64,000 nucleotides of DNA from Conexibacter stalactiti (GTDB lineage Bacteria > Actinomycetota > Thermoleophilia > Solirubrobacterales > Solirubrobacteraceae). The stretch is from the NCBI RefSeq assembly GCF_035967765.1, contig NZ_JAYWIT010000016.1. One strand, 5' to 3'. Position 1 is the stretch's first letter. Each line of letters begins with the position of its first letter. This document shows, piece by piece, positions 44,142-51,409 of the stretch. The position numbers and the translations under genes are program-made. Under the pieces are notes generated by a model, which was given only the letters and a program-made list of their open reading frames with translations, was not told the DNA's origin and did no database searches.

Positions 44142-44606
44142 CTAGCCGGTCTTCGCCAGCGCTTCCACGACCCGCTCGGTCAGCACGTCCGGCGGGCCGT
44201 ACAGCTCGACGCTCGGCCCCTGCTCGGGCGCGATCGTCAGCCGCGTGCCGCCGTCGGCGGGTGCGGCGTCGATGTCGATCGCCGCCCGCTCCCATGCCGC
44301 CAGCATGCTCGTGGGGTGTGGCACCGGACCGTGCCCGGGCTCCGTGCGCGCCTTCAGCAGATGCACCCGCTCGCCCGTCACGGCGACCAGCACCGCCTGC
44401 GGCAATCGCACCGACCGCGGACGCCCGCAGGCGCGCTGCACGAGCCCCACCGGGCCGTCGGACAGCGCGTGCCCGAAGGCCCTCCAGCCGCGCGGGCGCA
44501 TGAACTGCGCCGCCGCCACCACTCTGTCGTCGAGCAGCTCCCCCGCCGCTCGGTCATACCGCTGCGCCCATGCCCCGGTCGGTGCCTCGACGCGTTGCTC
44601 GGCCAT
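44142..44606 (-). CDS. Hypothetical protein
   Basis: 154 residues with a GGAGGTAGGAG ribosome-binding site before ATG 44606. The sequence has a basic middle (RPRGWRAFGHALSDGPVGLVQRACGRPRSVRLPQAVLVAVTGERVHLLKAR) and a C-terminal part (GGTRLTIAPEQGPSVELYGPPDVLTERVVEAL) that resembles small beta-sheet domains of PH-like membrane-associated proteins. No signal peptide or membrane helix. Coding is supported by the strong ribosome-binding site and GC-biased third positions. Function unknown. Confidence 0.62.
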   Translation of the reverse strand: MAEQRVEAPTGAWAQRYDRAAGELLDDRVVAAAQFMRPRGWRAFGHALSDGPVGLVQRACGRPRSVRLPQAVLVAVTGERVHLLKARTEPGHGPVPHPTSMLAAWERAAIDIDAAPADGGTRLTIAPEQGPSVELYGPPDVLTERVVEALAKTG

Positions 44607-44855
44607 CTCCTACCTCCAGCCAGTTCCCGGTGTTTTGATCCTTCCAACGTGGATCTGGCACAGCAAGTGTGGGATCGCCGTGATGGCGCGCTGACCACTG
44701 AAACATTCGGCCAGAGAGGGCAGAAGCTCAGGCTCAGGTCGACCGTGAGACTCGTCCTTTGCGAACAGGGGTTCGACTCGCGACGCCAGTCACGAACTTT
44801 CCCGCTACGTGCGGGAAAAGTGCCGTCCGACGGTGTCCATAACCTCGCCCTTGCG
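44607..44855. other. Lower-GC promoter region ahead of the BioF-like gene
   Basis: 249 bases, visibly richer in A/T than the surroundings. ACTTTCCCGC TACGT GCGGGAAAAGT at about 44796-44819 is a strong hairpin with A/T flanks and could be a terminator or an operator. TAACCT at 44840-44845 is a candidate -10 for the gene starting at 44856. No gene seen. Confidence 0.45.
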
Positions 44856-46310
44856 ATGATCGAGATCGAGGCACGACTGGACGAACTGGAGCAGCTCGGG
44901 CTCTCCCGCCGGATGCGGCTCGTCAGCGGACCCCAGGGGCCGCGGGTCGTGCTCGACGGCAAGCCGGTCCTGCTGCTGTGCTCGAACAACTACCTCGGCC
45001 TCGCCGACCATCCGGCGGTGCGCGAGGCCGCGGCCGACGCCGCGATGCGCTGGGGCGTCGGCGCAGGCGGCTCGCGCCTCGTCTCCGGCACGATGACGAT
45101 CCACCGCCGGCTCGAGGAGCGGCTCGCCGCCTTCCAGCGCCGCCAGGCGGCGTTGCTGTTCGGCTCCGGCTACCTCGCCAACGTCGGCGTCGTCTCCTCG
45201 CTCGCGCGCGCCGGCGACGTCGTCTTCTCCGACGAGCTGAACCACGCCGCCGTCGTCGACGGCTGCCGGCTGTCGCGCGCCGACGTCTTCATCTACGAGC
45301 ACGGCGACGTCGAGCATCTCGAATGGGGGCTGCGCGAGGCCGAGGGCCGCGGCGCGCTGATCGTCACCGACGGCGTCTTCGCGCGCGACGGCGACCTCGC
45401 CCCGCTGCCCGAGCTGGTCGAACTGGCCGAGCGGTGGGACGTGCGCCTCGTCGTCGACGACTCCCATGGCGTCGGCACGCTCGGCTCGGGCGGCCGCGGC
45501 GCCGTCGCCGAGGCCGGCTGCGAAGACGGCGTCGACGTCGTGATCGGCTCGCTCGGCAAGGCGCTCGGCTCCTACGGCGCCTACGTCGTCTGCGACCAGC
45601 CGATGGCGCGCTACCTCGCGACCTCCGCCCGCTCGCTGATCCACTCGACCGCACCTTCCCCGCCCGCCGTCGCCGGCGCGCTCGCCGCGCTGACGCTGTT
45701 GGAGCAGCAGCCCCGCCGCGTCGAGAAGCTGCAGGCGAACGCCGCGCTGCTGCGCAGCGAGCTGGCCGCCGCCGGCTTCGACGTGCCGGGCAGCGGCCAC
45801 TCGCCGATCGTGCCGCTCGCGCTCGGCGACGCCGCGACGGCGCTGCGCAGCTGCGAGCGGGCGCTGGAGCGCGGCGTCTTCGCCCAGCCGCTGCTGCCGC
45901 CGCAGGTGCCGCTCGACGGCGCCGGCCTCCGCCTCGCGGTGATGGCCTCGCACTCCAAGAGCGAGCTGAGAGATGCCGCACGCGCGCTCGCGCAGGCGGC
46001 GAGGGCAGCCGGTGCGGTGCAGAGCGAGCCGCGACGGGCGCCGCAGCCGGCGCCAATCCGCGAGCCGGCAGCGGTCGCGCCCGGTCCGCGCGCCCGTCAC
46101 GCGGAGCTGTGGGACGACGGCGAGGGCGAGCTGTGGGTCGAGCAGCGTCGGCCGGTCATCGCGGCCGAGGCCGTGCAGGCGAGCGGGCGCCCCTTCGACG
46201 CCGAGCTGGACGGTCCGCCGGCGCCGCGGGCATCGCGCCGTGCAGCGCAGACCGCGCAGGGCATCTTCGACGTCGAGGCGCCCGCCTCGGTCGTCGAGCA
46301 CGCGGCCTGA
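44856..46310 (+). CDS. bioF: 8-amino-7-oxononanoate synthase-like enzyme with C-terminal extension
   Basis: 484 residues from ATG 44856. The alpha-oxoamine synthase core (1-390) shows VLLLCSNNYLGLADHP, GVGAGGSRLVSGTMTIHRRLEERLAAF, DELNHAAVVDGCRLS, LVVDDSHGVGTLG (PLP Asp) and VIGSLGKALGSYGAY (PLP Lys, about 228). BioF joins pimeloyl-CoA or -ACP with alanine for biotin synthesis; 2-amino-3-ketobutyrate ligase is the alternative. About 90 residues of Pro/Ala-rich sequence follow the core and are not part of the family. No other biotin genes are nearby. Confidence 0.82.
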   Translation: MIEIEARLDELEQLGLSRRMRLVSGPQGPRVVLDGKPVLLLCSNNYLGLADHPAVREAAADAAMRWGVGAGGSRLVSGTMTIHRRLEERLAAFQRRQAALLFGSGYLANVGVVSSLARAGDVVFSDELNHAAVVDGCRLSRADVFIYEHGDVEHLEWGLREAEGRGALIVTDGVFARDGDLAPLPELVELAERWDVRLVVDDSHGVGTLGSGGRGAVAEAGCEDGVDVVIGSLGKALGSYGAYVVCDQPMARYLATSARSLIHSTAPSPPAVAGALAALTLLEQQPRRVEKLQANAALLRSELAAAGFDVPGSGHSPIVPLALGDAATALRSCERALERGVFAQPLLPPQVPLDGAGLRLAVMASHSKSELRDAARALAQAARAAGAVQSEPRRAPQPAPIREPAAVAPGPRARHAELWDDGEGELWVEQRRPVIAAEAVQASGRPFDAELDGPPAPRASRRAAQTAQGIFDVEAPASVVEHAA

Positions 46311-46330
46311 GCCTCCTTCCCCCAGAAACA

Positions 46331-46358
46331 CGAACGCCCGGCGGGGACCGGGCGTTCG
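46331..46358 (+). terminator. Hairpin after the BioF-like gene
   Basis: CGAACGCCCGG pairs perfectly with CCGGGCGTTCG around a 6-nt loop, 20 bp after the stop. There is no T-run. Confidence 0.6.
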
Positions 46359-46455
46359 CGGAGGGGAGGAATCGCTCGCTGCACTGCAGCACTTGGGGGA
46401 AGTTGGACGGAGCGGGTTCTGCTGATGAGCTTCGCCCACCCCGTGACGCACATCC

Positions 46456-46505
46456 ACTCATCCGACCCTCAGTCGAACCTCATCACCGCCTAAGGGCTGC
46501 CTAAG
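46456..46505 (+). promoter_or_regulatory. Phased 11-bp repeat array (response-regulator box), copy 1
   Basis: ACTCAT (46456), CCTCAG (46467), CCTCAT (46478), CCTAAG (46489) and CCTAAG (46500) occur at an exact 11-bp period. OmpR/PhoP-type response regulators bind such tandem 11-bp units. The array lies in the 306-bp gap 46311-46616, after the BioF terminator and ahead of the ABC/tetR operon. The same repeats stand at the response-regulator gene (50082-50133). Confidence 0.7.
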
Positions 46506-46557
46506 CGCGCCGCTTCCTGAGAGGGCCGTCATCCAGCATCCCTTGGAGGCCCCCGAC

Positions 46558-46617
46558 ATGACGGTCCTCCGGGGTGGTGTCGTTACATTGATGTATCAGA
46601 CTGTTACGCTGACGTAA
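46558..46617 (+). CDS. Possible 19-codon leader peptide before the ABC gene
   Basis: An ATG at 46558 has GGAGG 8 nt upstream (46545-46549) and encodes MTVLRGGVVTLMYQTVTLT, ending in TAA whose last base is the A of the ABC gene's ATG (TAATG). It would couple translation to the ABC gene if transcription starts further upstream, for example from a promoter driven by the phased array. It overlaps both TetR operator repeats, so it may be chance. Confidence 0.25.
   Translation: MTVLRGGVVTLMYQTVTLT
46583..46617. promoter_or_regulatory. Tandem TetR operator overlapping the ABC/tetR promoter
   Basis: TTACATTGATGTAT (46583-46596) and TTACGCTGACGTAA (46604-46617) are two inverted repeats of the form TTACNNTGANGTAA with centres 21 bp apart. 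They cover the -35 and -10 regions and the start codon. Confidence 0.78.
46605..46610 (+). promoter_or_regulatory. -10 box of the ABC/tetR operon (leaderless)
   Basis: TACGCT, 6 nt before ATG 46617, inside the second operator repeat. Confidence 0.55.
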
Positions 46618-47426
46618 TGACCCCTGCGCTCGATCTCGCCGGCGTGTCGCTGTGGCGCTGGGACGCCGAGCAGCGGCGCGAGCGCCATCTGCTGCGCGAC
46701 GTCGACTGGACCGTGCGGCCCGGCGAGCACTGGGCGCTGCTCGGCGCCAACGGCGCCGGCAAGACGACGCTGATGAACGTCGCAGCCGCCGTCCACCATC
46801 CCAGCGATGGCACCGCCGACGTGCTCGGGCAGCGGCTCGGACGGGTCGACCTGCGCGAGCTGCGCGCCCGCATCGGCCTCGTCGAGGCGAGAACGAGCCG
46901 CGCCTTCCGCCAGCGCCTGACGGCCGGCGAGGTCGTGCTGACCGGCGCCGCCGGCACGATCGCGCTGCGGCAGGCGACGGTCGATGACGCCACGCGCGCA
47001 CGCGCCGCGACGCTGTTGGAGCGATTCGGCTGCGCCGCCCTCGCCGACCGCCCCTACGACGCGTGCAGCCAGGGCGAGCGCCAGCGCGTGCTGCTCGCCC
47101 GCGCGCTGATGCCTCGCCCGTCGCTGCTGCTGCTCGACGAGCCGGCGACCGGCCTCGACCTGCCCGGACGCGAGGCGTTGCTGAGCGCCGTCGCGACGAT
47201 CGCGCGCGAGGAGCCCGAGACGGCGACCGTCACCGTCACGCACCACGTCGAGGAGCTGCCCTCCTCGACGACGCACGCGCTGCTGCTGCGCGACGGTGCC
47301 GTCGTCTCCGCGGGGCCGGCCGATGCGACGCTGACCGGCGCCAACCTGTCGCGGACGTTCGCAACGCCGGTCCGCGTCGATCGCGTCGGCGACCGCTGGA
47401 TGGCGCGGGCCGAGGCGTCGTGGTGA
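46617..47426 (+). CDS. ABC transporter ATP-binding protein (ModF-like)
   Basis: 269 residues. Walker A is GANGAGKTTL (about 44), the Q-loop is replaced by IGLVEARTSRAF, the signature is CSQGERQRVLLARAL (about 143; C-S-Q-G-E instead of LSGGQ), Walker B is LLLLDEPATGLDL and the switch His is in VTVTHHVEELP. The sequence is nearest to ModF/PhrA-type cytoplasmic ATPases, which have no linked permease; none is seen here. Its stop overlaps the start of a TetR gene, so it is probably self-regulated through the tandem operator. Confidence 0.85.
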   Translation: MTPALDLAGVSLWRWDAEQRRERHLLRDVDWTVRPGEHWALLGANGAGKTTLMNVAAAVHHPSDGTADVLGQRLGRVDLRELRARIGLVEARTSRAFRQRLTAGEVVLTGAAGTIALRQATVDDATRARAATLLERFGCAALADRPYDACSQGERQRVLLARALMPRPSLLLLDEPATGLDLPGREALLSAVATIAREEPETATVTVTHHVEELPSSTTHALLLRDGAVVSAGPADATLTGANLSRTFATPVRVDRVGDRWMARAEASW

Positions 47427-48001
47427 GCGTCGCCGACGCCGACGCGCTGCGGCGGGCGCGCGACGCGATCGAGCAGGGCGGCTGGGAGGCCGCGACGATG
47501 GAGCGGCTGGCCGCCGCGCTCGGCGTCTCGCGGATGACGCTCCACCGCCGCGGCGTCCGCCGCGAGCACGTGCTCGCCGCCCTCGGCGAGCTGCTGCAGG
47601 AGGACTACCGCCGCGCGCTGTGGCCGGCGCTGACCGCGCCCGGCAGCGGCCGCGAGCGGCTCGCGACCGCGCTCGACGGGCTCTGCACGGTGACCGAGCA
47701 GAACCTTGCGCTGCTGGCCGCGCTCGACAGCGCCGAGCGCGACGAGATCTTCCACGAGCGCGCCACCGGCGGCGTGCTGACCAACGCCCTCTTCACCGAG
47801 CCGCTGCGGGCCCTGCTGCGCGACGGGATCGCCGACGGCACGCTCGCGATCGAGCAGGACGAGACCGTCGACGAGGTCGCGACGGTGCTGTTCAACCTGC
47901 TCTCGTGGACGTATCGCCACCTGCGCCTCGCCCACCGCTGGCCAGCTCGGCGGGCGGCGGAGGCGGTGACGCGGCGAGCGGTCCGCTCGGTGGCGGCGTA
48001 G
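47423..48001 (+). CDS. TetR-family regulator
   Basis: 192 residues from GTG 47423, overlapping the ABC stop by four bases. The HTH region is ARDAIEQGGWEAATMERLAAALGVSRMTLHRRGVRREHVLAALGELL, a divergent TetR type in which the usual YYHF is TLHRRG. The rest is an all-helical ligand domain ending LSWTYRHLRLAHRWPARRAAEAV. It is the likely repressor of the tandem operator at 46583-46617. The last 110 bp overlap the 3' end of the histidine kinase gene on the other strand. Confidence 0.82.
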   Translation: MSVADADALRRARDAIEQGGWEAATMERLAAALGVSRMTLHRRGVRREHVLAALGELLQEDYRRALWPALTAPGSGRERLATALDGLCTVTEQNLALLAALDSAERDEIFHERATGGVLTNALFTEPLRALLRDGIADGTLAIEQDETVDEVATVLFNLLSWTYRHLRLAHRWPARRAAEAVTRRAVRSVAA

Positions 48002-49391
48002 CGTCGACCCACTCCCCCGGCAGCTCCAGCCGCATCAGCGCGCCGCCGCCGGGCGCGGCGGCGGCAGTCGCGCTGCCGCCGTGCAGCTCCGCCACCTGGC
48101 GCACGATCGCGAGGCCGAGGCCGGAGCCTGGCATCCCGCGCGCACCCGGCGCGCGGTAGAAGCGCTCGAAGACGTGCGGCAGATCGTCCGGGGCGATCCC
48201 CGGGCCACGGTCGCGGACCGTCAGCGCGCCCGCGGCGCTGAGCGCCACCGTCACCTCCGCGCCGAGCGGGCTCCACTTCGCCGCGTTGTCGAGCAGGTTC
48301 GCGACCGCGCGGTCCAGCCGCGCCGGCACGCCGCGCACCAGGCACGGCTCCAGCGCCGTCGCGAACAGCGGCGCGCCCGGCCGCCGCCGCGCCCGCGCGA
48401 CCGCCTCCTCCACCAGCAGGTCGAGCCGCACGTCCTCGACCGCCGCCGCCGGCTCCTGCTCGCGCGCCAGCTCGACGAGGTCGCCGACGAGGCCGCTCAG
48501 CTCCTCCAGCTGCTCGACGACGTCGCTCAGCAGCCGCCGCCGCTCGTCGTCGGGCAGACCGGCCGGCAGCGCCAGCACCTCGATGTTCGTGCGCAGGCTC
48601 GTCAACGGCGTGCGCAGCTCGTGCGAGGCGTCGGCGACGAGCTGGCGCTGGCGCCCGACCGACGCCTCCAGCGCCGCCAGCATCGTGTTGAACGAGCGCG
48701 CCAGCCGCGCGATCTCGTCGGCGTCTGCGCCCGCGCGCGGATCGACGTCGATCCGCCGCGTCAGATCGCCCGTCTCCCCCACATGCTCGACGGCCGCCGT
48801 CAACCGGCCGACCGGGCGCAGCGCCGTGCGCGCCACCAGCCGCCCGAGCGCCGCCGCCAGCGCGATCCCGCCGGCGCTGACGAGCAGCAGCACGAGCGCC
48901 AGCCGGTCGAGCGTGCGGTCGACGTCGGTCAACGGCCGCGCGACCTGCGCCGCGAAGCCCTCCGCCAGCGGCGTCGTGAGGATCCGCACGGGCGTGTCGT
49001 CCACGCGCGCGTCGGAGAAGAAGGCGCCGCGCTCACCGCTCGCGACCGCCCTCGTCGCGCTGTCGACCGGCAGCTCCGGCGCGCCCTCCTCGCCGGGCGG
49101 CGGCCAGAGGCGCGTGCCGTCCGCCGCGACCGCGGCGACGTAGGTCGTCTGCAGCCCGAGCGCGTCACGCGGCGCCGCGAAGCCGCGCATTCTGCGCACG
49201 CCCTCGCCCGGCGGCGGCGGACCGCCGAGCGCGAAGCGCAGTCTCGTCGGCGCGCTGACCTGCCGCAGCTCGGCGTCGAGGCGGCCACGCAGCTCCCCGC
49301 GCACGACGACGTAGACGATCCCGGAGGCGAGCACGATCGCCACGGCGACGGCGGCCGCGGCGAGGAGCGCGAACCGGCGCCGCAGCGTCAT
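47892..49391 (-). CDS. Sensor histidine kinase (HAMP, HisKA, HATPase)
   Basis: 499 residues. TM1 (about 8-30), an extracytoplasmic sensor region (about 31-160), TM2 (LALVLLLVSAGGIALAAALG, about 165-185), HAMP, H-box ADASHELRTPLTSLRTNIEVL (His about 255), N-box RAVANLLDNAAKW (about 370), G1 VRDRGPGIAPDD, F-box HVFERFYRA and G2 GSGLGLAIVRQV. After the ATPase domain there is a Pro-rich 40-residue tail that lies over the tetR 3' end. The ATG overlaps the response-regulator stop (ATGA), so the pair is co-translated. Confidence 0.95.
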   Translation of the reverse strand: MTLRRRFALLAAAAVAVAIVLASGIVYVVVRGELRGRLDAELRQVSAPTRLRFALGGPPPPGEGVRRMRGFAAPRDALGLQTTYVAAVAADGTRLWPPPGEEGAPELPVDSATRAVASGERGAFFSDARVDDTPVRILTTPLAEGFAAQVARPLTDVDRTLDRLALVLLLVSAGGIALAAALGRLVARTALRPVGRLTAAVEHVGETGDLTRRIDVDPRAGADADEIARLARSFNTMLAALEASVGRQRQLVADASHELRTPLTSLRTNIEVLALPAGLPDDERRRLLSDVVEQLEELSGLVGDLVELAREQEPAAAVEDVRLDLLVEEAVARARRRPGAPLFATALEPCLVRGVPARLDRAVANLLDNAAKWSPLGAEVTVALSAAGALTVRDRGPGIAPDDLPHVFERFYRAPGARGMPGSGLGLAIVRQVAELHGGSATAAAAPGGGALMRLELPGEWVDATPPPSGPLAASPPPPPAELASGGRGAGGDTSTRAG

Positions 49392-50059
49392 CGCTCGCGC
49401 AGCACGTAGCCGACGCCGCGGACCGTGTGGATCAGGCGCGGCTCGCCGCCGGCCTCGGTCTTGCGCCGCAGGTAGCCGACGTAGACCTCCAGCGAGTTCG
49501 AGGTCGAGCCGAAGTCATAGCCCCACACGTGCTCGAAGATCACGCTGCGCGGCAGCACCTGGCGCGGGTGGCGCAGCAGCAGCTCCAGCAGCAGGAACTC
49601 GGTCCGCGTCAGCTCGATCGCGCGCTCGCCGCGGTGGACCTCGTGCGCGACCGGGTCGAGCGTCAGGTCGCCGAAGCGCAGCAGCTCCCGCTCGTCGGCG
49701 CCGGTGCGCCGCAGCAGCGCCCGCAGCCGTGCGCTCAGCTCCTCCAGCGCGAACGGCTTGACGAGGTAGTCGTCGGCGCCGGCGTCGAGGCCGCTGACGC
49801 GGTCGGCGACCTGGTCGCGGGCGGTCAGCATCAGCACGGGCGTGCGGTCCCCGGCGGCGCGCAGGCGCCGGCAGACCTCCAGCCCGCCGACCTCCGGCAT
49901 CAGCACGTCGAGCACGACGGCGTCCGGCGCGACGCCCGTCAGCGCCTCCAGCGCCTGGCGGCCGTCGGCGGCCAGCGCCACCTCGTAGCCGTCCAGCCGC
50001 AGCGCGCGTTCGAGCGCGCTGCGCACCGCCGGTTCGTCGTCGACCACCAGGATGCGCAT
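49388..50059 (-). CDS. OmpR-family response regulator
   Basis: 223 residues from ATG 50059 (an upstream in-frame GTG at 50068 is possible). The receiver domain shows RILVVDDEPAVRSAL, the phospho-acceptor in DAVVLDVLMPEVGG (about 51), LMLTARDQ and DYLVKPFALEEL. The winged-helix C-terminus has LTLDPVAHEVHRGERAIELTRTEFLLLELLL and EVYVGYLRRKTEAGG. It is partnered with the kinase encoded next. The tandem repeats just upstream (50082-50133) are the expected binding site for this class, so autoregulation is likely. Confidence 0.96.
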   Translation of the reverse strand: MRILVVDDEPAVRSALERALRLDGYEVALAADGRQALEALTGVAPDAVVLDVLMPEVGGLEVCRRLRAAGDRTPVLMLTARDQVADRVSGLDAGADDYLVKPFALEELSARLRALLRRTGADERELLRFGDLTLDPVAHEVHRGERAIELTRTEFLLLELLLRHPRQVLPRSVIFEHVWGYDFGSTSNSLEVYVGYLRRKTEAGGEPRLIHTVRGVGYVLRER

Positions 50060-50081
50060 CCGCAGCACGATCCAGCGGCAG

Positions 50082-50133
50082 GCTGAACACTGCCTAAGAG
50101 CGACCTGGGAGAAGCCTGAGAACAGGCCTTGAG
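50082..50133. promoter_or_regulatory. Phased 11-bp repeat array (response-regulator box), copy 2
   Basis: GCTGAA (50082), CCTAAG (50093), CCTGGG (50104), CCTGAG (50115) and CCTTGAG (50127, one base off phase) repeat at 11 bp. The array stands between the response-regulator start and the acidic secreted protein gene. TTGAGC followed by TAGGAA at 50150 could form the plus-strand promoter right after it. Confidence 0.72.
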
Positions 50134-50205
50134 CCGGCGCACCAGCGTCTAGGAAGATGGTCCAGAACGCTCAAGCGGGGCGCGCGGCGCGTCGATCTCC
50201 GGAGC

Positions 50206-50901
50206 ATGCCCCGACGCCCGCTGACACTGCTCCTGACCGCGCTCGCGCTGCTGCTCGTGGCCGCGCCCGCCTCCCTCGCCGCCGCCCCGGCCGCGACCGC
50301 CGCCCCCACCGCCCGCCTCGCCGTCGACTGCGCCGACGACGAGCTGCTGGTCGAACAGGAGGACGGCACGACCGTCTGCGGCGAGGACGACCTCGGCGAC
50401 GACGACCTCGACGCGCTCTGCGAGGACGACTGGTCCGACGACGACGGCGAGGACTGGGGCGACAAGGGCGCCGACGAGGAGGAGGTCTCCGCCGCCGTCA
50501 GCGACGACGACTGCGCCGAGGACGGCGACTTCGCGGGCGCGACGATCAGCGGCCTGCAGGCGAAGGTGCTTGGCAGAGGCCGCGGCGCGCAGGTCCAGGT
50601 CGGCTTCACGCTCGACGCCGCCGACACGGTCGAGCTGACGCTCGCGCGCAGCACCGCCGGCACGGCGAGCGGCAAGCGCTGCGTCGTGCGCACGGCGAAG
50701 AAGGGCAAGGCCGCGAAGGGCAAGCGCTGCACCCGCACGACCGGCTTCGGCGGCGCCGTCACGGTCGCGGGCGCGGCGGGCGCCAACACCGTCACGCCGA
50801 GCCGCTGGAAGGGCCGCAAGCTGAAGCCCGGCACCTACGTGCTCAGCGCCACCACCGGCGACGGCGGCAAGACCGCGACGTTCAAGATCGCCGCGCCCTG
50901 A
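50206..50901 (+). CDS. Acidic secreted protein, probable target of the two-component system
   Basis: 231 residues from ATG 50206 (GGAG upstream). A signal peptide (LTLLLTALALLLVAAPASLA) is followed by a very Asp/Glu-rich segment (about 45-110, such as DDLGDDDLDALCEDDWSDDD) with several cysteines. The C-terminal domain is basic and beta-rich (VQVGFTLDAADTVELTLARS, LKPGTYVLSATTGDGGKTATFKIAAP), resembling Ig-like domains of actinobacterial surface proteins. The acidic part could bind Ca2+ or other cations. Divergent from the response regulator and next to its box array. No family recognised. Confidence 0.75.
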   Translation: MPRRPLTLLLTALALLLVAAPASLAAAPAATAAPTARLAVDCADDELLVEQEDGTTVCGEDDLGDDDLDALCEDDWSDDDGEDWGDKGADEEEVSAAVSDDDCAEDGDFAGATISGLQAKVLGRGRGAQVQVGFTLDAADTVELTLARSTAGTASGKRCVVRTAKKGKAAKGKRCTRTTGFGGAVTVAGAAGANTVTPSRWKGRKLKPGTYVLSATTGDGGKTATFKIAAP

Positions 50902-50940
50902 ACTCCCGCGGCGCCCGCGCGCCGCAATCGCAGAGGACCC

Positions 50941-50970
50941 CGCGAGCGCGCCCAACCGGGCGCGCTTGCG
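50941..50970 (+). terminator. Terminator after the acidic protein gene
   Basis: A 13-bp stem with one G-T pair (50941-50953 with 50958-50970) around an AACC loop, followed by CTCTGTC. Confidence 0.65.
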
Positions 50971-51052
50971 CTCTGTCGGGTCAGCCTCTAGCGTTCTGAC
51001 CTGAACAAGTTTCCAGGGTGCCGGGAGCGCACCATCAGGGGCAGGGGATTGC

Positions 51053-51367
51053 GTGCGATCGACGGTCGACGTGGCGGTGCTGGGGTTGGTGCTCGAACGC
51101 CCGAGCTACGGATACGAGCTGAGCAAGCGCTTCGAGCAGCGCTTCGGCGCGCTGCTGAGCGTCAGCCGCTCGCACATCTACAGCGCGCTCAACAGCCTCC
51201 TGCGCGACCGGCTGATCGAGCCGCTCCCGCACGACGGCTCGCAGCGCCAGCCGAAGGTCCACTACCGCGCCACCGCCGACGGCGTCGCCGCCTTCCGCAC
51301 GTGGCTGGCCGAGCGCCGCGCGCTGACGGCGGTGCTCAGCGAGCTGGACGAGGCAGCGCTCTCCTAG
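51053..51367 (+). CDS. PadR-family transcriptional regulator
   Basis: 104 residues from GTG 51053. The winged helix starts VAVLGLVLERPSYGYELSKRFEQRFGALLSVSRSHIYSALNSLLRDRLIEPL, with the PadR core LLxxxPxYGYEL and SxIYxxLxxL. VHYRATADGVAAFRTWLAE follows; the long PadR C-terminal dimer helix is short. TAGCGT at 50989-50994 may be its -10, with a 55-nt leader containing the imperfect palindrome CCTGAACAAGTTTCCAGG, a possible operator. Confidence 0.88.
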   Translation: MRSTVDVAVLGLVLERPSYGYELSKRFEQRFGALLSVSRSHIYSALNSLLRDRLIEPLPHDGSQRQPKVHYRATADGVAAFRTWLAERRALTAVLSELDEAALS

Positions 51368-51409
51368 CGCTCGCCGGACGCGGCCGGCAAGCCCTGCCGC
51401 GGCGCGCGT

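Noticed and set aside
44760..44800. A GGGGTTCGACTC stretch resembling a tRNA T-loop
   Set aside because: The flanking bases do not pair into a T-stem, and no acceptor, D or anticodon arms can be drawn.
44316..44855. A longer N-terminus for the BioF-like protein
   Set aside because: The open frame extends upstream, but that part is lower in GC, overlaps the hypothetical gene on the minus strand and does not resemble the family; ATG 44856 fits the family start.
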